Shown in pieces: positions 7,521 to 13,773 of a stretch of 14,543 nucleotides of DNA. The DNA is from Candidatus Nealsoniibacteriota bacterium. Its GTDB lineage: Bacteria > Patescibacteriota > Minisyncoccia > Minisyncoccales > MHMH01. Location: positions 1 to 14,543 of the forward strand of contig JACOYG010000018.1 in NCBI GenBank assembly GCA_016181985.1, written 5' to 3'. Made by a program: the position numbers and the translations under genes. A model generated the notes under the pieces. The model saw only the letters and a list, made by a program, of their open reading frames with translations, had not been told where the DNA came from and made no database searches. Each line of letters starts with the position of its first letter. Within the stretch, counting starts at the first letter, position 1.

Positions 7521-9061
7521 TCCCGCTTGTTTCCCTCATTGAGAGCATGTATTTGAAATTCAATTGCCGATTTTAATTCTTTTTCTATTTCTTCGCTGAA
7601 TTCTCCGCTTTGTCTGATTTTAGAAAGCATGTTTTCTCTGCGGTCGCTTAAATACTGAAAAAATTTCTCCTCGAATTCTTTTATCTTGGCCACCGGCAAC
7701 TGATCCAAGAAACCGTTAACTCCGGCGTATATCAAACAAACCTGCTTTTCAAAAGGTATCGGATTGTATTGCGGCTGTTTTAAAATTTCGGCCAATCTCT
7801 GTCCCCTGTCGATTCTTTTTCTAGTAGCCTCGTCAAGCTCTGAAGCAAATTGGACAAAGGCCTGAAGTTCCCTGTATTGAGCAAGTTCCAGCCGCAATCT
7901 TGAAGCGACTTTTTTCATGGCTTTTGTCTGAGCTGAAGAACCGACCCTGGAAACGGAAAGGCCGACGCTCAAAGCTGGCCTCACCCCCTGATAAAAAAGT
8001 TCCGGATCCAAATAAATTTGTCCGTCGGTAATGGAAATTACATTTGTCGGAATATATGCCGAAATATCGCTAAGTTGAGTTTCAATTATCGGCAGAGCCG
8101 TTAACGATCCGCCGCCGTTGGCTTTGCTAAGCTTAGCCGCTCTTTCAAGGAGCCTGGAATGAAGATAAAAAATATCTCCCGGATACGCTTCTCTTCCGGG
8201 CGGTCTTCTTAAGAGCAAAGAAACCTGGCGGTATGCCCAGGCATGCTTGGAAAGATCATCGTAAATAATCAAAGCGTCTTCGCCCTTATCCATGAAATAT
8301 TCGCCGATAGCGCATCCGGAATAAGGGGCGATGTGCCAAAGAGGAGCGGCGTCGGAAGCCGAAGCTAAAACCACTATGGTATTTTCCATGGCGCCTCGCG
8401 ATTTCAATTCTTCGACAATCCTGGCCACCTTTGATCCTTTTTTTCCTATTTCCACGTAAATACAAATCGGTTTTTTATATCTTGCATCCTGAAGCTGATT
8501 TAAAATTATATCTATCACCAAAGCGGTTTTGCCGATCTGCCGATCGCCGATAATCAATTCCCTCTGTCCCCGTCCTATGGGAACCGTAGAGTCGATAGCT
8601 TTAATCCCGGTGTGCAAGGGAGTGTTTACTGAATCTCTTGCTATGACTCCGGGGGCTTTACGCTCAATGGGATAAAATTCCAATTCCTTTAAGGATAAAG
8701 GCCCTGCGTCATCCAATGGATTTCCCAGGGGATCCACCACCCTGCCCAGCAATTCTTTACCGACGGGAAATGATAAAACTTTACCGGTGCTTTTGACTAA
8801 ATCTCCTTCTTTTATCTCCTTAAAATCGCCCAAAACCATGGCTCCCACTTGATTTTCTTCAAGATTCAAAGCCACTCCGTAAACGCTTCCCTTAGAAGTA
8901 ACGAATTCAAGCATTTCCGAAGCCATGACTTGAGAAAGTCCGGAAATCGAAGCAATGCCGTCGCCAATTTTCAAAACCTTGCCTATGTTGACCTTCTCGG
9001 CGCTTGGATTATATTCAGCCAGTTGTTTTTTTAATGTTTCGATAATAAAATTTTTATCCAT
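7463..9061 (-). CDS. atpA: F1Fo ATP synthase alpha subunit with aberrant C-terminal tail
   Basis: A 532-codon frame. The regulatory nucleotide-binding subunit is complete through residue ~502: the beta-barrel (IGKVLKIGDGIASISGL), Walker A GDRQIGKT (172-179, Ile for the usual Thr), DALIIYDDLSKHAWAYRQ, LLRRPPGREAYPGD and the arginine-finger region LSVSRVGSSAQ. The normal ending of alpha is reached near EKELKSAIEF. The following 30 residues (QIHALNEG... to LIPTF) match nothing in the family, and most are read out of frame from atpG coding sequence, so they are taken to be an artefact of the atpA-atpG fusion that removed the natural stop. The start overlaps the atpH stop by 8 bases. The tail may be tolerated because the alpha C-terminus is surface exposed. 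Confidence 0.95.
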   Translation of the reverse strand: MDKNFIIETLKKQLAEYNPSAEKVNIGKVLKIGDGIASISGLSQVMASEMLEFVTSKGSVYGVALNLEENQVGAMVLGDFKEIKEGDLVKSTGKVLSFPVGKELLGRVVDPLGNPLDDAGPLSLKELEFYPIERKAPGVIARDSVNTPLHTGIKAIDSTVPIGRGQRELIIGDRQIGKTALVIDIILNQLQDARYKKPICIYVEIGKKGSKVARIVEELKSRGAMENTIVVLASASDAAPLWHIAPYSGCAIGEYFMDKGEDALIIYDDLSKHAWAYRQVSLLLRRPPGREAYPGDIFYLHSRLLERAAKLSKANGGGSLTALPIIETQLSDISAYIPTNVISITDGQIYLDPELFYQGVRPALSVGLSVSRVGSSAQTKAMKKVASRLRLELAQYRELQAFVQFASELDEATRKRIDRGQRLAEILKQPQYNPIPFEKQVCLIYAGVNGFLDQLPVAKIKEFEEKFFQYLSDRRENMLSKIRQSGEFSEEIEKELKSAIEFQIHALNEGNKRDCFSSRAIRDCAADLIPTF

Positions 9062-9437
9062 ATGATAACGCTTTATTAAGTTCTCTTAATTTTCTCCTTA
9101 AACTGCCGTCTATCATAGTATCGCCGATAATTACGGTCAGACCGCCCACTAGATCGGGATTAACGGTTTCCTTGATCTCTCCTCCATTCTTTATCGATTC
9201 AGCTATCTGTCTTTTTACGCTTGCCGCCAATGGCTTTATCGATATTACCTCAACCTCTTTTATTCCTTTTTGTTTTCTTTCATAGATCTCAAATTCTTTT
9301 ATGATCTTATTTATTTTCCCTAAATCGTTATTTCTAGCTAAAAACTCAAGAAAGCCCTTCACTTTCTTCTTAATGTCAGTGGTCTTAAGGGTTATTTCGT
9401 AAAGAAAAATTGCGTATTGCAAAGGAGTTATTTTCAT
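9054..9437 (-). CDS. atpH: F1Fo ATP synthase delta subunit (short form)
   Basis: 127 residues, against about 175 in E. coli. The C-terminal half carries the family signature VNPDLVGGLTVIIGDTMIDGSLRRKLREL. The N-terminal helical domain, which caps the alpha subunits, is present in shortened form (about residues 1-60). It forms part of the peripheral stalk joining F1 to subunit b. The start overlaps the atpF stop as ATGA and the stop overlaps the atpA start, so translation is probably coupled through three genes. Confidence 0.9.
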   Translation of the reverse strand: MKITPLQYAIFLYEITLKTTDIKKKVKGFLEFLARNNDLGKINKIIKEFEIYERKQKGIKEVEVISIKPLAASVKRQIAESIKNGGEIKETVNPDLVGGLTVIIGDTMIDGSLRRKLRELNKALSYG

Positions 9438-9922
9438 TTTAAAGCGTTGAGTGTTTCTTTTATTAATTCTTTTTCATCTTTATCGTTAATTGTTCTTTTC
9501 AAAATTTTCTCGGTCGTAAAAACAATAAAATCAGCTGTTTCTTTTTTGACTTCCGCCATGATTTTTTCCTTTTCGCGTAAGATTTCGCGCTTCGCCTCTT
9601 CGGCGATTTTATCCGACTTTTGCTGAGCTAAAGCAAGTATATCCTTTTCTTTTTTTTCGGCAAATGACCTGGCCTTTTCAATAATCGCAAAGGCTTCCCT
9701 TTCGGTTTTAGCCAAACTCTCTTTCTGGACATCTTTTATTTTCTGCCATTCTTCTTCGAACTTTTCTGACTTGGCAAGCCCTTCTTCAATCTTTTTGCGC
9801 CTTGCTTCCAAAAAATTAAGTATGGGTTTGTATAAAACCTTTCTTAAAATGAAAAACAACAGTAAAAAATTGACTACCTGGAATAAAAGCAGTTTCCAAT
9901 CAATACCCAGCTTCTCAAGCAT
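9434..9922 (-). CDS. atpF: F1Fo ATP synthase b subunit
   Basis: 162 residues: one N-terminal membrane helix (LLLFQVVNFLLLFFILRKVLY, about 11-31), the KPILNFLEARRKKIEEGL motif after it, then a long charged helix rich in Lys, Glu and Ala for the dimeric peripheral stalk. Length is normal. It starts 4 bases after the c-subunit stop. Its TGA stop lies within ATGA shared with atpH, which shows TGA is read as stop in this genome. Confidence 0.95.
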   Translation of the reverse strand: MLEKLGIDWKLLLFQVVNFLLLFFILRKVLYKPILNFLEARRKKIEEGLAKSEKFEEEWQKIKDVQKESLAKTEREAFAIIEKARSFAEKKEKDILALAQQKSDKIAEEAKREILREKEKIMAEVKKETADFIVFTTEKILKRTINDKDEKELIKETLNALK

Positions 9923-9926
9923 TTAA

Positions 9927-10154
9927 TTAAACAAATTTAATGATTAAAGCCACGACCAATGCGTAAATGGCGATGGCTTCAGCGAAAGCGATGGCTAAAA
10001 TCATCGCTGTCTGAATTTTGGGGGCCGCTTCCGGATTGCGTCCGATGGCCTCCATGGCTTTTCCGGCTAAAATGCCGATGCCTAAAGCCGGCATCATTGA
10101 ACCTAACGCGATGGCGATGGCTGCTGCGAGCGATTTTACTGCTTCTGTCTCCAT
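9927..10154 (-). CDS. atpE: F1Fo ATP synthase c subunit (proton-type ring)
   Basis: 75 residues forming two membrane helices joined by the polar GRNPEA loop (38-43). The ion-carrying carboxylate is Glu59 in FAEAIAIY. The sodium signature is absent: the Gln of the first helix (GQG in sodium c-rings) is Ile28-like in ALGIGILAG, and the Ser/Thr after the Glu is Ala-Ile. A proton-driven ring is therefore inferred. It lies between hairpin 10165-10206 and atpF; the CGGGAGGT of that hairpin is about 18 bases from the ATG, too far for an ordinary Shine-Dalgarno. Confidence 0.95.
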   Translation of the reverse strand: METEAVKSLAAAIAIALGSMMPALGIGILAGKAMEAIGRNPEAAPKIQTAMILAIAFAEAIAIYALVVALIIKFV

Positions 10155-10164
10155 ATTATTTTTG

Positions 10165-10206
10165 GAGGTTTGACCTCCCGAGAAATTTCCCGGGAGGTCA
10201 AACCTC
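10165..10206 (-). repeat. Perfect 16-bp inverted repeat between atpB and atpE
   Basis: GAGGTTTGACCTCCCG (10165-10180) and its exact complement (10191-10206) flank a 10-base loop. The element fills the atpB-atpE gap, with its edge 10 bases from the atpE ATG. The arm core GACCTCCCG/CGGGAGGTC recurs in the hairpin at 11200-11234. There is no U-tract on the minus strand, so it is not a standard terminator. Confidence 0.92.
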
Positions 10207-10228
10207 TGTTAATTAATGTTAATTATTA

Positions 10229-10960
10229 TTAGTGCGCTTTTTGCGTGGCTACTGTCAAAAATACCAATGTGAGCATGGAAAAAACTAAGGCCTGCACGAA
10301 ACCGACGAATATCTCAAGAACCATAAAGGGTATCGGAACAATCAGGGGTACCAAGAAGAATATTACCATAAGCAGCACCTCTCCTGCAAATATGTTGCCG
10401 AAAAGTCGGAAAGAAAATGAGATTATCTTGGCTATTTCGGCGATAAGCTCCAATATCCCCGTAAAGAATTGGATGGGACCCCTAAACGAAATAAACTTTG
10501 AAAAATACTTGAAAAATCCGACAAATGAAACTCCGAATATCTGAACGGCAATAACGGAAATAACCGCCAAGGCTAAGGTCATATTGATATCGCTGTTCGT
10601 CGATCTGAAGAAAGGAATCATGGCGTGCCCGCCTTCCCCAACAAGGCCCACCGAGCCTACGCCGGGAAGAATTCCCATCCAATTTGAAATTAAAATAAAA
10701 AGAAAAAAAGTGGCCACCAGCGGAAAAAATTTCTTTGTTTTTTGCCTGTCGCCGGTAACGGTCGTCATAAATGATTCCATCACCTCCAATAAAACCTCGA
10801 CTAAATTTTGAATTTTTCCCGGGACTGATTTTAATCTGCTCTTAACAAAAAAACTGAATCCTATAAGGAATGACATGGCTATCCAAGACATAAATATTGT
10901 GTTGGAAATCGGGAATCCCTTGATTTCAAATAATTTTTCCGAAAAAAAAGATATCTGCAT
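10229..10960 (-). CDS. atpB: F1Fo ATP synthase a subunit
   Basis: 243 residues with several membrane helices. Family motifs: FRSTNSDINMTLALAVIS, the essential-arginine helix SFSFRLFGNIFAGEVLL, and FVQALVFSMLTLVFL at the C-terminus. It forms the proton half-channels against the c-ring. The frame is open to an ATG at 10990, but residues 1-10 of that longer version lie within the palindrome at 10971-11012. The second Met (10960) gives MQISFFSEKLFEIKGFPISN, a normal start for this subunit, and is preferred. No Shine-Dalgarno is visible. All motifs needed for function are present. Confidence 0.93.
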   Translation of the reverse strand: MQISFFSEKLFEIKGFPISNTIFMSWIAMSFLIGFSFFVKSRLKSVPGKIQNLVEVLLEVMESFMTTVTGDRQKTKKFFPLVATFFLFILISNWMGILPGVGSVGLVGEGGHAMIPFFRSTNSDINMTLALAVISVIAVQIFGVSFVGFFKYFSKFISFRGPIQFFTGILELIAEIAKIISFSFRLFGNIFAGEVLLMVIFFLVPLIVPIPFMVLEIFVGFVQALVFSMLTLVFLTVATQKAH

Positions 10961-10970
10961 AACGATTAAA

Positions 10971-11012
10971 GATTTACGAAATCCACTCAAATTTGAGAGG
11001 ATTTCGTAAATC
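10971..11012 (-). repeat. 42-bp near-perfect palindrome between the atpZ-like remnant and atpB
   Basis: GATTTACGAAATCC (10971-10984) and its exact complement (10999-11012) flank the 12-bp palindrome CTCAAATTTGAG (10986-10997). Only the two bases at 10985 and 10998 fail to pair. It overlaps the last stop codon of the atpZ-like remnant and stops 11 bases before the chosen atpB start. Confidence 0.92.
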
Positions 11013-11172
11013 AGTTATTTTTTTCTGCTTCTTCTAATATTTTTTTTGTTTTCTTTAACACCACGGCTCATCTCCCTAAAAAAGCTAAAACGACAAGCGG
11101 CCCGGCGATGGCATAGCCCATTTCCCAAGCCAAACCAAGTGTTCTAAAAAAAATCGTTTTTTCACTTTTCAT
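11011..11172 (-). pseudogene. AtpZ/AtpI-like membrane protein, broken remnant
   Basis: ATG at 11172 opens a frame reading MKSEKTIFFRTLGLAWEM then GYAIAGPLVVLAFLGR, the first membrane helix of the small AtpZ/AtpI-type protein that precedes atpB in many operons. TGA follows at 11070-11068 (34 residues). In the same frame the sequence continues AVVLKKTKKILEEAEKNN to a second TGA (11013-11011), which looks like the normal tail after the second membrane helix. The loop and most of the second helix (about 25-35 residues) are missing, so a deletion that also created or exposed the TGA is inferred. Readthrough as Gly is unlikely because TGA ends atpF. The 34-residue piece could still be made as a single-helix peptide. 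Confidence 0.65.
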
Positions 11173-11180
11173 CGTAATTC

Positions 11181-11257
11181 ATTTCCGAAATCCGCATTTA
11201 CCTCCCGAAGGTGTAGCGTGAACCTTCGGGAGGTGTACGTCAGCTGATTTAGGAAAT
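11181..11257 (-). repeat. 77-bp two-tier hairpin upstream of the atp operon
   Basis: Inner stem: ACCTCCCGAAGGT (11200-11212) with ACCTTCGGGAGGT (11222-11234), a perfect 13 bp with a 9-base loop. Outer stem: ATTTCCGAAATC (11181-11192) with GATTTAGGAAAT (11246-11257), 11 of 12 paired. On the minus strand the GGGAGGT of the 3' inner arm is followed directly by AAATG, so a Shine-Dalgarno-like sequence is buried in the stem. Confidence 0.88.
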
Positions 11258-11260
11258 CAT

Positions 11261-11291
11261 AATAAAAACCTAAACCGAATTTCGGCTTAGG
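11261..11291 (-). terminator. Rho-independent terminator after the carbonic-anhydrase-like gene
   Basis: CCTAAACCG (11269-11277) and CGGCTTAGG (11283-11291) form a 9-bp stem with one G-U pair on the minus strand and a 5-base loop, followed by TTTTTATT. It starts inside the stop codon of the gene. If efficient, the atp operon needs its own promoter between 11173 and 11260, where I see no convincing one. Confidence 0.78.
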
Positions 11292-11685
11292 CCTTGATCT
11301 CTTCGAATGTCACTTTTCCCGACTGCTGAATTTTCGCCAGCATAATTTTCACTTTAAGTGATGGGTATTTTTCTAAAATTCGCGTTTTAGTTTTTTCCAA
11401 CTCTTTGGCGTGAAAAATGCGTTCCGCTTCAAAAGAACTAAATTTACCGCTTCCGCCATAAGCTCCGCAATCAATATGATTGATCAATACTGCCTCACGA
11501 CTTTTATGCAAACTCACTGAAACATCAAGCTGTTTCAAAATAAAATCCCTATCCTTAACTCCGCCGGCGATAGAGATGATATCGCAGTCGCCCAATAAGC
11601 CATTTTTTGCCAAATGATCTTTTATGGCTTCCTGGAACCTAAAATCGATGCAGTGAGCTATGAAATATTTGCAGTAATGCGGCAT
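11287..11685 (-). CDS. Beta-carbonic-anhydrase-like zinc protein, short form
   Basis: 132 residues with the zinc site of beta-class carbonic anhydrases: Cys12-x-Asp14-x-Arg16 in HCIDFRF, then His70-x-x-Cys73 in NHIDCGAYGG, with GDCDIISIAGGVKD in place of the usual GD.FVIRNAG between them. The enzyme class interconverts CO2 and bicarbonate in the cytoplasm. At 132 residues it is much shorter than the usual 180-220, ending soon after the second zinc motif, so it keeps the metal site but lacks much of the later fold. Activity is plausible but not certain. It is flanked by terminators on both sides. An AGAGGA lies 10 bases before the ATG, one of few Shine-Dalgarno-like sites in the window. Confidence 0.8.
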   Translation of the reverse strand: MPHYCKYFIAHCIDFRFQEAIKDHLAKNGLLGDCDIISIAGGVKDRDFILKQLDVSVSLHKSREAVLINHIDCGAYGGSGKFSSFEAERIFHAKELEKTKTRILEKYPSLKVKIMLAKIQQSGKVTFEEIKA

Positions 11686-11712
11686 ATATATTTTATCCTC
11701 TCTTTCAAATGC

Positions 11713-11741
11713 ACCTTAGCATAGATCCCCAAAATAGTCCA
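11713..11741 (-). promoter_or_regulatory. Possible promoter of the carbonic-anhydrase-like gene
   Basis: On the minus strand TGGACT (11741-11736), a 17-base spacer and TAAGGT (11718-11713), preceded by an extended -10 TGC. Both boxes match the consensus only in part, and the -35 overlaps the tail of the glmS terminator. The leader would be about 20 bases and includes the AGAGGA. Confidence 0.35.
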
Positions 11742-11779
11742 GAAAAATAAAAGTGTGCACTGCCGGGTAGTGCACACTT
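11741..11779 (-). terminator. Rho-independent terminator of glmS
   Basis: AAGTGTGCACT (11751-11761) and AGTGCACACTT (11769-11779) pair perfectly over 11 bp around a 7-base loop, followed on the minus strand by TTATTTTTCT. The stem begins inside the glmS stop codon (11780-11778). Confidence 0.9.
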
Positions 11780-13592
11780 ACTCAACGGTAACGCTTTTGG
11801 CGAGATTGCGCGGCTTGTCTACATCGCAGCCGCGTAAAACGCCCATGTAGTAAGCGAAAAACTGCGTGGGAATAACGCTCAAAATCGGTGTAAGCATTTC
11901 CAGGGTTTTGGGAATATAAATTACGTCTTCGGACAGATTCTTGATTTCTTCGTTGCCTTCGGTGGCAACAACGATAATTTTACCGTTGCGGGCTTTTATT
12001 TCCTCAATATTGGATAACATTTTCTCGTATACCGAATCCGTTGGGGCAATAACAAATACCGGGAAATTTTCATCAATTAAAGCTATCGGGCCGTGCTTGA
12101 TTTCGCCGGCTCCCAGGCCTTCGGCATGGACATAAGCTATTTCTTTTAATTTCAAAGCGCCTTCCAAGGCAATAGGATAATTATACTTTCTGCCGAGAAA
12201 TAAAAAGTTATTGTAATCTTTGTATTTTTCCGCCATCTTTTTAATTTGGCCGTCTAGGGTTAGGGTCGTTTTTATTAAGCCGGGCAACTTTTGAAGTTCC
12301 TTAGCGATTCTTTGCCCGACAACCACCGAAAGATCCCTTTGCCTGCCAAGATATAAAGTTAAAAGAGCTAAGGTTGCCAATTGAGAAGTGAAAGATTTGG
12401 TGGACGCGACTCCGATTTCAGCTCCCGCCCTATTGTAAACGCCGGCATCGGTTTCTCTAGCTATGGATGAACTGACGGTATTAATAATGCCTAAGGTTAA
12501 TGATCCCTTTCTTTTGGCTTCCTTAATTGCGGCTAAGGTATCGGCAGTTTCTCCCGATTGAGAAACCGCCAAAACCGCGGTTTTCTTATCAAGAATCGGT
12601 TTTCGGTAACGAAACTCCGAAGCCAAATCAACATCGGTCGGAATGCCGGCGTATTCTTCAAGCATGTACTCGCCAATCATGCCTGCATGATAAGCTGTGC
12701 CGCATGAGATAATATCGATCTTATCTATTTCGCGTAATTTTTCTTTAACCGATTCCAGTCCGCCGAGCCTGGCCGCCCCGGCACTAGCTAAGATTCTCCC
12801 CTTTAAAGCGCTATCGATGCTATCGGGCTGTTCCATGATTTCTTTAAGCATAAAATGAGAGAAACCTTTTTTCTGAGCATCTCCTGATTCTAGCTCCAAG
12901 GTTTCGGGTTGTTTTTCTTTTAAAATCATCAAGTCATTCGGGGTAATAACTGCTATTTCATTATCATCAAGATTAACCACCTTCTTAGCGTAAGGAGCTA
13001 TGGCATTGGCGTCGGAAGCGACGAAATATTCTTTTTTGCCGCTGATGCCGATCAGCAAGGGGCTGGAAAGCCTGGCCACCACGATTTTACCCGGATCGTC
13101 TTTAGCAATAATCGCCAAAGCGTAAGCTCCTCTAAGCATTTTCAATGCCTTTCTTACGGCCTCTTCTAAATTTTTATGAAAAAATTTCTCAACCAAATGG
13201 GCCACTACTTCGGTGTCGGTTTCGGAGCCGAAAATGTGGCCTTCTTGCTGAAGATCATGTTTTAATTCTCTATAATTTTCAATAATGCCGTTGTGAACCA
13301 GCCAAATATTGCCCTTGCAATCGGAATGAGGGTGAGCATTGGCTTCGGTAACTCCGCCGTGGGTTGCCCACCTTACGTGGCCCAAACCCAAAGTGCCTGT
13401 CAAAGAATTGCAATTTTTAAGCTTAGCTTCCAATTTGTCCAATTTGCCGACGGCTTTTAAGCAAACGGTTTTGCCTTTTTCAACAACAATAAGACCCGAG
13501 GAATCATATCCCCGGTAGCTTTCTCTTTGCAATCCGGTCATCAAAATCGGCGTAGCTTTTTGTTTGCCCAAATAACCGACTATTCCACACAT
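11778..13592 (-). CDS. glmS: Glutamine--fructose-6-phosphate aminotransferase (isomerizing)
   Basis: 604 residues, full length. It makes glucosamine-6-phosphate from fructose-6-phosphate and glutamine, the entry step to UDP-GlcNAc for the envelope. Residues 2-220 are the class II glutaminase: Cys2 nucleophile (MCGIVGYLG), YRGYDSSG (26-33), GHVRWATHGG (71-80), HNGIIENY (100-107) and GSETDTEV (122-129). Two SIS sugar-phosphate domains follow: ISCGTAYHAG (295-304), SQSGETADT (344-352) and STKSFTSQ (397-404) in the first; EGALKLKEIAYVHAEGLGAGE from 477, then IKHGP (498-502), in the second. The C-terminal KSVTVE closes the active site. Own promoter and terminator make it monocistronic. The ATG lies about 10 bases from the predicted transcription start, with no Shine-Dalgarno. 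No glmS ribozyme fits in so short a leader. Confidence 0.97.
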   Translation of the reverse strand: MCGIVGYLGKQKATPILMTGLQRESYRGYDSSGLIVVEKGKTVCLKAVGKLDKLEAKLKNCNSLTGTLGLGHVRWATHGGVTEANAHPHSDCKGNIWLVHNGIIENYRELKHDLQQEGHIFGSETDTEVVAHLVEKFFHKNLEEAVRKALKMLRGAYALAIIAKDDPGKIVVARLSSPLLIGISGKKEYFVASDANAIAPYAKKVVNLDDNEIAVITPNDLMILKEKQPETLELESGDAQKKGFSHFMLKEIMEQPDSIDSALKGRILASAGAARLGGLESVKEKLREIDKIDIISCGTAYHAGMIGEYMLEEYAGIPTDVDLASEFRYRKPILDKKTAVLAVSQSGETADTLAAIKEAKRKGSLTLGIINTVSSSIARETDAGVYNRAGAEIGVASTKSFTSQLATLALLTLYLGRQRDLSVVVGQRIAKELQKLPGLIKTTLTLDGQIKKMAEKYKDYNNFLFLGRKYNYPIALEGALKLKEIAYVHAEGLGAGEIKHGPIALIDENFPVFVIAPTDSVYEKMLSNIEEIKARNGKIIVVATEGNEEIKNLSEDVIYIPKTLEMLTPILSVIPTQFFAYYMGVLRGCDVDKPRNLAKSVTVE

Positions 13593-13609
13593 AATTTTAT
13601 ATCATTTCC

Positions 13610-13639
13610 ATGATAGCCGATTATTAGTCCCCCTGTCAA
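13610..13639 (-). promoter_or_regulatory. Sigma-70-type promoter of glmS
   Basis: On the minus strand TTGACA (13639-13634), an 18-base spacer and TATCAT (13615-13610; five of six). The -10 ends 17 bases before the glmS ATG, giving a leader of about 10 bases. Confidence 0.75.
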
Positions 13640-13739
13640 CTCAACGCAAGTGGTCTTTAATTCAAAAAATCCCGTAACTCTTCATATGATGAGAAGCTGG
13701 ATGAAAATTTAGGAGACAAAAAACAATCTTTTACTTTTA

Positions 13740-13767
13740 TTGACACTGTATTTTAAACTGATAAACT
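13740..13767 (+). promoter_or_regulatory. Promoter of the plus-strand coiled-coil gene
   Basis: TTGACA (13740-13745), a 16-base spacer and TAAACT (13762-13767; four of six). The start codon at 13774 is 6 bases beyond the -10, so the transcript would begin at the ATG. The rest of 13640-13739 shows no gene. Confidence 0.55.
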
Positions 13768-13773
13768 ATATAT

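Noticed and set aside
9959..10682. Plus- and minus-strand frames lying across atpE and atpB (for example 9959-10216 and 10482-10682)
   Set aside because: They are shadows of strongly conserved ATP synthase genes.
11068..11070. In-frame TGA in the atpZ-like gene read as glycine (genetic code 25)
   Set aside because: TGA ends atpF within an ATGA overlap and the large genes of the window contain no in-frame TGA, so TGA is a stop here.
5354..11257. The repeated hairpins as a CRISPR array
   Set aside because: They are four separate palindromes at gene borders, differ in length and sequence, and have no regular spacers.
13593..13650. glmS ribozyme in the glmS leader
   Set aside because: The predicted leader is only about 10 bases; there is no room for the ribozyme between promoter and ATG.
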